NCBI GenBank assembly: GCA_029820565.1
Contig: JALGUR010000012.1
Span: 17,758-81,757 of the forward strand
DNA length: 64,000 nucleotides
Source of the DNA: Candidatus Zipacnadia bacterium
Lineage (GTDB): Bacteria; Armatimonadota; Zipacnadia; Zipacnadales; Zipacnadaceae
Direction: 5' to 3'
A program made the position numbers and the translations under genes. The notes below the pieces were generated by a model. That model was not told the DNA's origin. It saw only the letters and a list, made by a program, of their open reading frames with translations, and searched no databases. Numbering within the stretch: position 1 is the first letter of the stretch; the number at the start of each line of letters is the position of its first letter. Positions 46,916 to 55,668 of the stretch are shown in pieces.

Positions 46916-48130
46916 TTAACTCCTCTGGGGGCAAACTTCTTGGACTTGGGTCAATATATCTCCGTCGGTGACGGTTACATCCATATCCTGCCCCGGTTGG
47001 ACGGCCCCGACCGAGGCCACGACTGCTCCGTCAGCCCGGCGGCAGATGGCATAGCCGCGCTGCAGTACACTCACCGGTCCCAGGGCGGCCAGCGTCGCGG
47101 CTGACTTTTCAAACTGGCTGCGCAGGACTTGAATTAATCCGTCCAAGTGTCGCTGGAGCTGGACACCAGCGTCGTCCACCCGTTGCTGGCCGGGCTCAAT
47201 GAGCATCTGGGGCCGCGTGACTATCGGTCGCTGTTGCAGACCATAAAGTCTTTCCTGGCAAGCCCGCCAGGTGCTCTGCACGCTCGTCTTTAGCTGCCGA
47301 CCCGTTCCCTGTAGCGTTGCCCGCAATTCCCGCTGGTCGGGCACTACCATCTCTGCAGCCGCCGAAGGCGTGGCCGCGCGCACATCGGCCACAAAGTCGG
47401 CTATAGTAAAGTCGGTCTCGTGGCCTACGGCACTTATCACTGGCTTGGGGCTGGCAAAAACAGCGCGGGCCACCGCTTCTTCGTTAAAGGCCCACAAGTC
47501 TTCCAGCGACCCGCCGCCCCGGCCTACAATAATCACGTCAATGTCTTCACGGTCGCTGGCTGCCCGCAGCGAACGAATGATGCTCGGCACAGCATCTTCA
47601 CCTTGGACAACAGTAGGAAACAGCACGATCCGCACCAGAGGATAGCGGCGGCTGATAATGCTGGTCAGGTCCTGGACAGCGGCCCCGGTCGGTGAAGTGC
47701 ATACTGCAATTGCCTTGGGGAAGCGGGGCAGGGGCCGCTTACGGGAGACCTCAAATAGCCCTTCGGCATCCAGTTTCGCCTTCAGGGCCTCCAACCTAAC
47801 ATGCAAATCACCCAGGCCATCAGGGCGCATAAAGCGGATAATCAGTTGATACCGCCCCGCCCGTTCGTAAACGGTTACATTGCCTCCGGCGACTACTTGC
47901 ATTCCGCTCTCGGGGGTGAAGTTGAGCGTCCCCGCTGTCCCCCGAAAGCAGACGCAGTTTAGTTGACTTTGCTCATCCTTCAGCGAGAAGTACAGGTGCC
48001 CAGAACTGTGTTGGGTATAGTTAGAAATCTCGCCGCGCGCCACCACCTGCTGGAGTAGTTCGTCCGTATCCAGTAGCTGCTTGATATAACCAGTTAGTTG
48101 CGTAATGGTCAATATGCTGGATTCAGCCAT
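46916..48130 (-). CDS. xseA: Exodeoxyribonuclease VII large subunit
   Basis: GEISNYTQHSSGHLYFSLKDEQSQLNCVCFRG, AVCTSPTGAAVQDLTSIISRRYPLVRIVLFPTVVQGEDA, VGRGGGSLEDLWAFNEE, PVISAVGHETDFTIADFVADVRAATPSAAAE. Confidence 0.97.
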   Translation of the reverse strand: MAESSILTITQLTGYIKQLLDTDELLQQVVARGEISNYTQHSSGHLYFSLKDEQSQLNCVCFRGTAGTLNFTPESGMQVVAGGNVTVYERAGRYQLIIRFMRPDGLGDLHVRLEALKAKLDAEGLFEVSRKRPLPRFPKAIAVCTSPTGAAVQDLTSIISRRYPLVRIVLFPTVVQGEDAVPSIIRSLRAASDREDIDVIIVGRGGGSLEDLWAFNEEAVARAVFASPKPVISAVGHETDFTIADFVADVRAATPSAAAEMVVPDQRELRATLQGTGRQLKTSVQSTWRACQERLYGLQQRPIVTRPQMLIEPGQQRVDDAGVQLQRHLDGLIQVLRSQFEKSAATLAALGPVSVLQRGYAICRRADGAVVASVGAVQPGQDMDVTVTDGDILTQVQEVCPQRS

Positions 48131-48176
48131 CTCATAAACAACCCGGTATTAGTCAATCCTGCGTGCCGAGGGGCTT

Positions 48177-48725
48177 TCAGCCGACGCGGCCAGGGCTGCC
48201 TTGGGGAAGTCGGCGTGGCCCACAGGCAGTATCTTCAGTAGCTTCTCCACGAGCCACTGCCCCCAGAATGCCGTTGATAAACTTGCCTGACTCGGGGGTA
48301 GCGAATTCTTTAGCCAATTCCACGGCCTCATCAATAGTAGCCCCTACGGGAACCTCGGGTAAATACCACATCTCGGCCAGAGCCAACCGCAAGATGTTAC
48401 GGTCAACTACCGGCATTCGCGCCAGCCGCCAGCCTTCAGCCTGCTGGCTTATGATGCGGTCTATAGTTTGGGCGTGTTCCATATATCGCTGGGCCAACTG
48501 ACGACCGAAGCCCCAAATCTCATCGCTGAGTTTCGCTATTTCCGCCGGCGACATCTGCCAGCAATCTATCAGAACATTGAAGATGACTCTGGCCTGCTCG
48601 ATAACCTCGTCCAGGGGCTTGCCGGTCACGTCGGCGGCGTATAATAGAGCCAGACTGAACTGTCGCGCCCGGCGTCTGGCCCCTGCCACAGGTTTGTGAT
48701 CCACTGCGGGTCGACCTGTCTTCAT
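48177..48725 (-). CDS. nusB: Transcription antitermination factor NusB
   Basis: ARRRARQFSLALLYAADV ... VDRNILRLALAEMWYLPEVPVGATIDEAVELAKEFATPESGKFINGILGAVARG. Confidence 0.9.
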   Translation of the reverse strand: MKTGRPAVDHKPVAGARRRARQFSLALLYAADVTGKPLDEVIEQARVIFNVLIDCWQMSPAEIAKLSDEIWGFGRQLAQRYMEHAQTIDRIISQQAEGWRLARMPVVDRNILRLALAEMWYLPEVPVGATIDEAVELAKEFATPESGKFINGILGAVARGEATEDTACGPRRLPQGSPGRVG

Positions 48726-48757
48726 ATTACGGGCAGTTCTCCCTGAAGCCCCCGAGA

Positions 48758-48949
48758 CTACTCACGGGTTGCACAGTATCTGCCTGCCAGCGCTCCCAGC
48801 ACCGTCGTAACGAGCACAATCAGCCCCGCCCAAAAACCCATCACGAAGACTCTGCCGACCAGGAATCCAAAGCCTGCTCCGGCGATGGTAGCGACCATGG
48901 TCACCCAGCAGTTGATGCTGCCCTCGTTCAGTTGACTTTTTTCTTCCAT
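48758..48949 (-). CDS. Small two-TM membrane protein
   Basis: MEEKSQLNEGSINCWVTMVATIAGAGFGFLVGRVFVMGFWAGLIVLVTTVLGALAGRYCATRE. Confidence 0.6.
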   Translation of the reverse strand: MEEKSQLNEGSINCWVTMVATIAGAGFGFLVGRVFVMGFWAGLIVLVTTVLGALAGRYCATRE

Positions 48950-48951
48950 GC

Positions 48952-50307
48952 TTAACCTCCTTCGTCCAGTCCCATCCGGCGCTCCAGAAAGTGAGTGTCT
49001 ATCTCCCCGCGCCGGAAGTAGGCGTTACCCAAAATACGTAAGTGATAGGGAATAGTAGTACGAATTCCTTCCACTTTAAGGCTCTGTAAAGCGCCTTCCA
49101 TTCTGGCTATTGCTCCGGCTCGTGTCTGGTCCCAACAAATCACCTTAGCAATCATCGGGTCGTAGTGAGACGAGACCACGCTACCGGCTGACACTCCGCT
49201 ATCAACGCGCACTCCCGGGCCTACTGGAGTTTGCCACCGAGTAATCCTGCCTGGCGAGGGCGCGAAGTCCCGGTCACCATCAGCCGCCATAATGCGGCAT
49301 TCCAGGGCGTGGCCATTGAACCAAATCTGACCTTGCTCACAACTCAGTGGTTCGCCCGTAGCGATTCGTATCTGTTCGCGAACGATATCCACGCCGGTGA
49401 GCATCTCGGTGACCGGATGTTCTACCTGAATACGAGTATTCATCTCAATGAAATAAAACCGTCGCCGCTCATCGAGCAAAAACTCCACAGTTCCAGCATT
49501 GCAGTAGCCAACTGCCTCGGCAGCCTTTACCGCTGTCTCCCCTAACCGTCGCCGCAAACTACCGGAGACGACTGATGATGGCGACTCTTCCAGCAGTTTT
49601 TGATGGCGGTATTGTATGGAGCATTCTCGTTCGCCTAAGTACACAATATTGCCGTGGTTATCGGCCAGGATTTGCACTTCAATATGGCGCGGCTCTTCCA
49701 GGTATTTCTCTAAGTACAGTTCTCCGTCTCCGAAAGCATTGTGCGCCTCAGTACGCGCCTGCTCCAGGGCCTGGACCATTTGCTCGGCATTATGGATGAC
49801 CCGAATTCCCCGCCCTCCGCCTCCCCGGGCCGCCTTTATCATAACCGGATAACCTAATTGGTCAGCCACCTCTCGGGCCCCCGATAAATCCCGGATGCCA
49901 TTAGCGCTGCCGGGTACCACTGGCACTCCCGCCTCGCGCATAATGCGACGAGCCCGCGCCTTGTCACCCATTTGCGTGATCACTTCTGTGGGCGGACCAA
50001 TGAAGGTAATTTTACATGCCTCGCAAGCCTCAGCGAAATCGGGGTTCTCAGAGAGATTACCATAGCCGGGATGGATTGCTTCCGCCCCGGTGACGACCGC
50101 CGCGCTAATGATGTTAGCCACATTCAGATAACTATCCTTATTCGCGGCCGGCCCCACACACACTGCTTCGTCGGCCAAACTAATGTGCAATGCGTCAGCG
50201 TCCGCCTCGGAATAGATAGCCACTGTTTCTATCTTTAGTTCCCGACAGGCCTGTATTATGCGACAGGCAATTTCCCCGCGATTAGATACCAGAATCTTGT
50301 TGAACAT
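48952..50307 (-). CDS. accC: Acetyl-CoA carboxylase biotin carboxylase subunit
   Basis: MFNKILVSNRGEIACRIIQACRELKIETVAIYSEADADALHISLADEAVCVG; QILADNHGNIVYLGERECSIQYRHQKLLEESPSS; FIEMNTRIQVEHPVTEMLTGVDIV. Confidence 0.97.
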   Translation of the reverse strand: MFNKILVSNRGEIACRIIQACRELKIETVAIYSEADADALHISLADEAVCVGPAANKDSYLNVANIISAAVVTGAEAIHPGYGNLSENPDFAEACEACKITFIGPPTEVITQMGDKARARRIMREAGVPVVPGSANGIRDLSGAREVADQLGYPVMIKAARGGGGRGIRVIHNAEQMVQALEQARTEAHNAFGDGELYLEKYLEEPRHIEVQILADNHGNIVYLGERECSIQYRHQKLLEESPSSVVSGSLRRRLGETAVKAAEAVGYCNAGTVEFLLDERRRFYFIEMNTRIQVEHPVTEMLTGVDIVREQIRIATGEPLSCEQGQIWFNGHALECRIMAADGDRDFAPSPGRITRWQTPVGPGVRVDSGVSAGSVVSSHYDPMIAKVICWDQTRAGAIARMEGALQSLKVEGIRTTIPYHLRILGNAYFRRGEIDTHFLERRMGLDEGG

Positions 50308-50411
50308 TGACTTCCCTCTGTGATTTGCGGCTTGAAACTACCTTAACACAGACACTTGGGTTAGGTTCTCTATCTCCGCCTGAACACGCCGGTTTAGAAC
50401 CTGCCTTCGCG

Positions 50412-50441
50412 GGCCATAGCCCGCTACGGCGGGCGACGGCC
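50412..50441. repeat. REP-like hairpin with GCCCGC-TACG-GCGGGC core
   Basis: Perfect 6-bp stem with TACG loop and flanking GGCC arms, between the pseudopilin gene and accC. Confidence 0.6.
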
Positions 50442-50487
50442 TGCGCTACGCGACTAAAACTGCTGCTACCCAAGCCCGCCGCGGTTC

Positions 50488-50886
50488 TTAGTACTTCTCA
50501 TGGCCGGGAGTGGGGCAATACACCTGTCCTGAAGCCGGGTCGTACACATACGCATATCCGCTGACCGGACACTTGAGCGCCACACGCCAGTTCGGGTCAA
50601 GAGCGGGTGGGTAACTCTCGGTATCAATTGTCTCCATCTGAATCATCTGGCGCAGTTGGCTGAGATTATTCATACACTCAACGCTTTCACCCTTTTGTAT
50701 GGCCTTGCCCGGCAGGGTCTGGGCCTCTCCGGGAAATCGCGGCTCTGACTCCCCCTCCGGTCCGCCCCGGCCGCGTAGCGCAAAATACCCGCCGGCCAGC
50801 AATCCGATAAGTATGATGACTACCAGAATTTCGATCAGAGCGAACCCGCTGTGCTTACCACGTGGTGATGACCAAGCGCTCATCAC
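50488..50886 (-). CDS. Type IV pilin-like / type II secretion pseudopilin
   Basis: Prepilin cleavage/helix HSGFALIEILVVIILIGLLAGGYFAL followed by a short globular domain. Confidence 0.85.
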   Translation of the reverse strand: MMSAWSSPRGKHSGFALIEILVVIILIGLLAGGYFALRGRGGPEGESEPRFPGEAQTLPGKAIQKGESVECMNNLSQLRQMIQMETIDTESYPPALDPNWRVALKCPVSGYAYVYDPASGQVYCPTPGHEKY

Positions 50887-51329
50887 TATCCTTCACCCCT
50901 TGAGGAGTGAAGTCGCATCAGTACCTCGCCATATTGTACTGGGTGTCCATCTTCGGCTAATATCTCGGCAACCTCTCCTGTTGCCGGGCTTAGCACTTCG
51001 GTAAGCCGGCGCAGGGCGTCAATGGTGCCGACTACTTGCCCTTCCGCTATACGGTCACCGACCTCTACCAACGGCTCAGCTCCCGCCTCGCTACCTCGAT
51101 AGAACAGGCCCACCAGATTCGCCCGGACTGGTACAGTCGCCTCAGCCATTGGCCGGGCACTAACAGGTGGCTGCTCGGGGGACGGTGCGCAAGGCTCAGT
51201 CGTATTCGGCTGACCTTCGCAGCGTCTAATCCGCACCATCTGCTCGCCATCCCGCACTGAAAGTTCCTGGGCTGAGGAGGATTTCAGGATCTGAATCAGT
51301 TGTCTTATTCGGCTTCGGTCCACTTGCAT
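50886..51329 (-). CDS. AccB/BCCP-like protein lacking the biotinyl lysine
   Basis: VRANLVGLFYRGSEAGAEPLVEVGDRIAEGQVVGTIDALRRLTEVLSPATGEVAEILAEDGHPVQYGEVLMRL; EAMKM-type site replaced by DALRR. Confidence 0.88.
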   Translation of the reverse strand: MQVDRSRIRQLIQILKSSSAQELSVRDGEQMVRIRRCEGQPNTTEPCAPSPEQPPVSARPMAEATVPVRANLVGLFYRGSEAGAEPLVEVGDRIAEGQVVGTIDALRRLTEVLSPATGEVAEILAEDGHPVQYGEVLMRLHSSRGEG

Positions 51330-51354
51330 ATCTTAGCACACAGCCTTGACAATA

Positions 51355-51915
51355 CTATGCGCGACCAGCGTATTCCCTCGTACCAGTATATACGGAAACT
51401 ACCTCCCCTACTTCTATGAACAGCGGAACCTCTACAGTGACACCGCCTTCGATCACCGCCGGCTTAGTTCCCCCTTGGGCGGTATCCCCGCGCACCCCGG
51501 GGTCGGTCTTCACTACCCGCCGCTCAACCACATTGGGCAGTTCAATACCGATGAGTTTGCCCTGATAGGTAGTAAGCGTGACTGCTTCGCCTTCTTTGAG
51601 CCACTGGCGCTGTTCACCGATTTGCTCAGCAGTCAATTGCACCTGTTCATAAGTCTCATTATCCATAAAGTAGTAGTTTTCGCCGTCACTGTACAGATAC
51701 TGGTGTTCACGACGCTCGACATAGGCTTCGGCCACTTTCTCAGTAGAGCGAAATGTCTTCTCATAGACGTTGCCGTTCTCAATATCTTTGAGTTTAGTGC
51801 GTACCATCCCGGCGCCCCGGCCAACGGTCTTATGCCGGTCGGCAGAAATCACCTGCATCACACGCCCATCTAATTCAATAGTAACTCCAGGCTTGAGGTC
51901 TAAAGTCTCGATCAA
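51355..51915 (-). CDS. efp: Elongation factor P (TTG start inferred)
   Basis: LKPGVTIELDGRVMQVISADRHKTVGRGAGMVRTKLKDIENGNVYEKTFRSTEKV; KTDPGVRGDTAQGGTKPAVIEGGVTVEVPLFIEVGE. Confidence 0.95.
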   Translation of the reverse strand: MIETLDLKPGVTIELDGRVMQVISADRHKTVGRGAGMVRTKLKDIENGNVYEKTFRSTEKVAEAYVERREHQYLYSDGENYYFMDNETYEQVQLTAEQIGEQRQWLKEGEAVTLTTYQGKLIGIELPNVVERRVVKTDPGVRGDTAQGGTKPAVIEGGVTVEVPLFIEVGEVVSVYTGTREYAGRA

Positions 51916-52124
51916 TGGAGCTATGCCTCCCTGCGTAGTGAGAAACAACTGCCCCCAGCACTGCCTACCACTATGGTGAAGTCTACAACATCTGGCAGGA
52001 AAAGTCAAACCAAACGACAACCCCTCTTCGCCTTGCACCCACTACCGGCTACCTCCAAGTCCCCTGGTCTTATTGGGTTAGCGGTGATGCTCTCGACAAC
52101 TTGAGTCGGCCTCAACCACGCGCC

Positions 52125-52153
52125 TTGACTAACCAGAAGACATCTGCTATACT
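52125..52153 (+). promoter_or_regulatory. rpsR promoter
   Basis: TTGACT-N17-TATACT upstream of rpsR. Confidence 0.6.
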
Positions 52154-52226
52154 TATACACAGTTGGTCGAACCCCTTCAAGCGACTTTATCATATTCAGT
52201 ACCAGTTATTGTCATATTAAGGAGAA

Positions 52227-52478
52227 ATGGCTGTGGCTTATAGCCGACGACCTTACCGTCGCGAATACTCAGGCCGCAAGCGCCAGTGCCGGTTCTGCGT
52301 ATCTCGCGACGAGATTATTGATTACAAGGATATGAAACTACTTCAGGCGTTTACTGATGAACGGGGCCGCATCCGCAAGGCCCGTCGCACCGGGGCCTGC
52401 CGCCGCCACCAGAGTCGCGTGGCTCAGGCTATCAAGCGGGCTCGTGAGATAGCCCTGATACCTTACACTACAGATTAA
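52227..52478 (+). CDS. rpsR: 30S ribosomal protein S18 (zinc-ligand-bearing form)
   Basis: RKRQCRFCVSRDEIIDYKDMKLLQAFTDERGRIRKARRTGACRRHQSRVAQAIKRAREIALIPYTTD. Confidence 0.96.
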   Translation: MAVAYSRRPYRREYSGRKRQCRFCVSRDEIIDYKDMKLLQAFTDERGRIRKARRTGACRRHQSRVAQAIKRAREIALIPYTTD

Positions 52479-52714
52479 CGTCCCTGCTCAGCATTGTTAT
52501 GTCCACTATGTAGATGAGCAATCTTCGCCAGAAGCCTCTCATTATGGCTCTCCGCCCGTAATAGTTGGGGTAATCATAGAACAGTGCGCTGGTCTGGTCA
52601 AGACATCTCTGATCTTTCCACAAGTCAACCCAAGAACCACCTACTGACAAGAGTGAACCGCCGGCAGCAGATGAGCGTCTGTGCAGATGACTTCAACATT
52701 ATCCAAGGAGGTAA

Positions 52715-53416
52715 ATGCAGATGCGGAAGGCAGGGACGATATTGACAATGTTGGGAATAGTGGTACTCGTGGCTGTGGTTAGCCTGGCCGAGGCCCAGCC
52801 TGTTGGGGGCCAAGCCAGGGACGCCCAGGGACGCAGGGCCGGCGCTGGGTGGGGCGTATGGCGGATGGGCCAACCAGTTGGCCGTCTGGAGACCACCCCG
52901 GAGACCAAGGAATTGTGGCAGCAGTCGGGCGATTTACAGGCTAACCTGCACCAAAAGCAGTGGGAGTTGTTTGAACTGCAGAACGCCGAGCCGCTTGCTC
53001 CCGAGGCTATTGAGACCAAGCAGGCTGAGATTCGGGAGATTAACCAGCAGATGCAGCAACTTCGTCAGCAGCTTGCAGAGCATGCGACCCGGGGGCGCGG
53101 AGCGGCTGGGCAAGGGGACCAACGCCGGCAAGCCCTGCTTGCGCAGATGCGCCAACGCTGGCAGCAGGGGCCTATGGCCCAGCCCGGCATGGGTCCGGCC
53201 CCAATGGGACCGCCAGGTATGGGACCAGGCCCGATGACGCCGCCGACTATCGTGATAGACAGCGGCAAACTGTATTTGGTTTTGGGTGGGCAGTTGTGTA
53301 AGTTTGATGCTGATACTTTAGAATTGGAAAAAGCAGTGCTCCTGCCCCACATGGCGCCAGTTGGGCCCCCGCCCTTTGGTCCGCCTGGTCCCCCACCACC
53401 TCCGCCAGGTCAGTAA
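52715..53416 (+). CDS. Secreted protein: Spy/CpxP-like helical region plus Gly/Pro/Met-rich linker and one propeller-blade-like segment
   Basis: Signal peptide; ELWQQSGDLQANLHQKQWELFELQNAEPLAPEAIETKQAEIREINQQMQQLRQQ; PAPMGPPGMGPGPM; IVIDSGKLYLVLGGQLCKFDADTLELEKAVLLP. Confidence 0.6.
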   Translation: MQMRKAGTILTMLGIVVLVAVVSLAEAQPVGGQARDAQGRRAGAGWGVWRMGQPVGRLETTPETKELWQQSGDLQANLHQKQWELFELQNAEPLAPEAIETKQAEIREINQQMQQLRQQLAEHATRGRGAAGQGDQRRQALLAQMRQRWQQGPMAQPGMGPAPMGPPGMGPGPMTPPTIVIDSGKLYLVLGGQLCKFDADTLELEKAVLLPHMAPVGPPPFGPPGPPPPPPGQ

Positions 53417-53461
53417 AGGTACGCGCTAACTGGCAGCCGCGCAGTGAGAGGCGTTAAGCCA

Positions 53462-53488
53462 AAGGGACAGAGTCTATCTCCGTCCCTT
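53462..53488 (+). terminator. Hairpin AAGGGACAGAG-TCTAT-CTCCGTCCCTT
   Basis: 11-bp stem with one G-U pair just after the 52715..53416 ORF; no strong U-tract, so termination is uncertain. Confidence 0.35.
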
Positions 53489-53592
53489 CACTATGTGCTG
53501 AGCTCTTTGTCCCAATGTGGGGGAAGGAAGATAGCCGAACGAGAAGAAGTTATGGGTGACTGCGAACCCTGGGCGTACATAGTGGCTGAGCA

Positions 53593-54327
53593 ATGCGCTA
53601 CGCAATTATCTCCGACATTCACGGCAATCTGCCGGCCCTTCAGCGGGTCTTAGTAGCCCTGGATGAAGAGGACGTTGATTGTTACCTCTGCTTGGGTGAT
53701 GTCGTAGGCTACGGAGCCTCGCCGAATGAATGTTGCCAGAGGGTACGCCAGAGCGATGCGATATGTGTCCGGGGCAACCACGACGCAGCGGTAGTGCAGC
53801 CGCGCAAGGAGGACTGGTTCAATCCTGAGGCCCGCGCCTGTCTGTTGTGGACCCGCCAGCAACTCACTCCCCAAAACCGCCAGTGGTTAGCCTCCCTGAA
53901 CTCCACTGCCCAGATAGATGACGTCCTTCTTTGTCACGGTTCAATTCCTGACCCGGACTACTACATTACTACTCCTCAAGGAGCTGTCTTTAGTTTCGAA
54001 GCCATGGCCACATCGCTGGCTTTCTTCGGCCATACCCACTACGCTGAGTGGTATGCTTATGATGGGACGGAGCAGTTGCCTTCTCAGCACAGCCATCCCG
54101 ACGGCGGCATCTGCCGATTGGAGGAAGGCTACCAGTATCTGATAAATCCCGGCGCGGTCGGCCAACCTCGCGATGGCAACCCTCAGGCCAGTTTTGCTGT
54201 CTATGACGATGAGCGCAGAGAAGTAGCGATACGACGGATTGACTATGACATCCCTGCCGCCCAGCAGAAAATGTTCGCCGCGGGACTGCCGCAAAGCATG
54301 GCTTTGCGCCTTTCGTTAGGTATCTAA
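53593..54327 (+). CDS. Calcineurin-like metallophosphoesterase (YfcE-like)
   Basis: MRYAIISDIHGNLPALQRVLVALDEEDVDCYLCLGDVVGYG, CVRGNHDAAV, AFFGHTHYAEWY, YLINPGAVGQPRDGNPQASFAVYD. Confidence 0.95.
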   Translation: MRYAIISDIHGNLPALQRVLVALDEEDVDCYLCLGDVVGYGASPNECCQRVRQSDAICVRGNHDAAVVQPRKEDWFNPEARACLLWTRQQLTPQNRQWLASLNSTAQIDDVLLCHGSIPDPDYYITTPQGAVFSFEAMATSLAFFGHTHYAEWYAYDGTEQLPSQHSHPDGGICRLEEGYQYLINPGAVGQPRDGNPQASFAVYDDERREVAIRRIDYDIPAAQQKMFAAGLPQSMALRLSLGI

Positions 54328-54415
54328 GACTTGATTTTCCCGGGCCGGTGCTGGATTTGTCGGGCCTAAATGGGTATACTCGTATTAGAATGCTATTGCA
54401 GTCTTAGGCAAGAGG

Positions 54416-54670
54416 GTGAGAGTGATGCCGTTAGAGGACAAACGGACCCGTCGGCTGGTGGAGCGCGAAATAAGCAAGCGCTCCTTGGACTCCAGTCTGC
54501 TGACTGTCAGTTGTATCAACGAAGTCGTCTACCTGGGGGGAGTCGTCAAGCGTCTGCGTGGCACATTAGGCCGGGGCGTTGACGTACAACGCGAGATGGA
54601 CAAATTGGCAGAGGCTATAGAGGGTATGTCGGGAGTCAGAGATGTAGTCTGCGACTACAGAATTGGGTAA
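54416..54670 (+). CDS. Small BON-like domain protein
   Basis: SLLTVSCINEVVYLGGVVKRLRGTLGRGVDVQREMDKLAEAIEGMSGVRDVVCDYRI. Confidence 0.5.
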   Translation: MRVMPLEDKRTRRLVEREISKRSLDSSLLTVSCINEVVYLGGVVKRLRGTLGRGVDVQREMDKLAEAIEGMSGVRDVVCDYRIG

Positions 54671-54801
54671 ATATCACGCCACTCTGCTTGGAAATGAAGT
54701 TAGTGTCGGCCCTATTGCTGCTACCGAGTCGTCCTTCCGCGTGCGGCTCACAAGTCAGCAACACACCGGTGGGGACGAGTGGTTAGGCTCAAGCCAGGAT
54801 T

Positions 54802-55647
54802 ATGCGTCAAATCCAATCCTCGCTGCTAAGCGATACAGTGGCGTCCTTGTGCCAACAGGTAAACTTCGCACTACCTGAGCAGATCGCCACTGCCCTCAAG
54901 GCCGCCGAAGCTGCCGAAACCAATCCCCGGGCGCGGCAAGTCCTGGGCGAGTTACTTGAGAATGCTCAAATAGCGGGGGACCAGCATTTGCCCCTGTGTC
55001 AGGATACGGGTCTGGTGGTAGTATTCGCCGAGTTGGGGCGACAGGTTCAGATCGTCGGCCCCGACATTTATGACGCAATCAATGAAGGGGTCAGGCAGGG
55101 GTATCGGGAAGGCTATTTGCGCCCTTCGGTCCTGGCCAACCCGTTGCAGCGGAATACTAATACTGGCGACAACACTCCCGCCATTGTTCATCTCAAGACG
55201 GTGCCCGGTGAGCAACTAACCATTCATTTGATGGCCAAAGGCGGGGGCAGTGAGAATATGAGCACCCTATGGATGTTACCCCCGGCCGTGGGCCCTCAGG
55301 GCATAATCCAGACTATAACCGAGCATATTCGCCAGGCCGGTGGCAAGCCTTGTCCCCCTTTGATATTGGGGGTGGGCATTGGCGGGGATTTTGAGAAGGC
55401 CGCTCTGCTGGCTAAAGAGGCACTCCTGCGGCCCCTGGGCCAACCCAGTGCCGATGAGCAAGTGGCCCAACTGGAGCAGCAGATTCTGGAGGCGGTCAAC
55501 CGCACCGGAGTTGGGCCGATGGGCTTAGGCGGAGATACCACTGCCCTGGCTGTCCACATCCTGACTCATCCCTGCCATCTGGCCAGCCTGCCCGTGGCCC
55601 TCAACGTACAGTGCCACGCGGCTCGTCACGCTACAGTGACACTATGA
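54802..55647 (+). CDS. Class I fumarate hydratase, alpha subunit
   Basis: LPLCQDTGLVVVFAELG, NTGDNTPAIVHLKTVPGEQLTIHLMAKGGGSENMSTLWMLPP, NRTGVGPMGLGGDTTALAVHI. Confidence 0.95.
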   Translation: MRQIQSSLLSDTVASLCQQVNFALPEQIATALKAAEAAETNPRARQVLGELLENAQIAGDQHLPLCQDTGLVVVFAELGRQVQIVGPDIYDAINEGVRQGYREGYLRPSVLANPLQRNTNTGDNTPAIVHLKTVPGEQLTIHLMAKGGGSENMSTLWMLPPAVGPQGIIQTITEHIRQAGGKPCPPLILGVGIGGDFEKAALLAKEALLRPLGQPSADEQVAQLEQQILEAVNRTGVGPMGLGGDTTALAVHILTHPCHLASLPVALNVQCHAARHATVTL

Positions 55648-55668
55648 AGGAGGGGAGAAGCGACTGGT

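Noticed and set aside
52154-52226. S6:S18-type ribosomal leader upstream of rpsR
   Set aside because: No convincing CCG-bulge motif or stable stem by eye; only a short GTCG/CGAC pairing.
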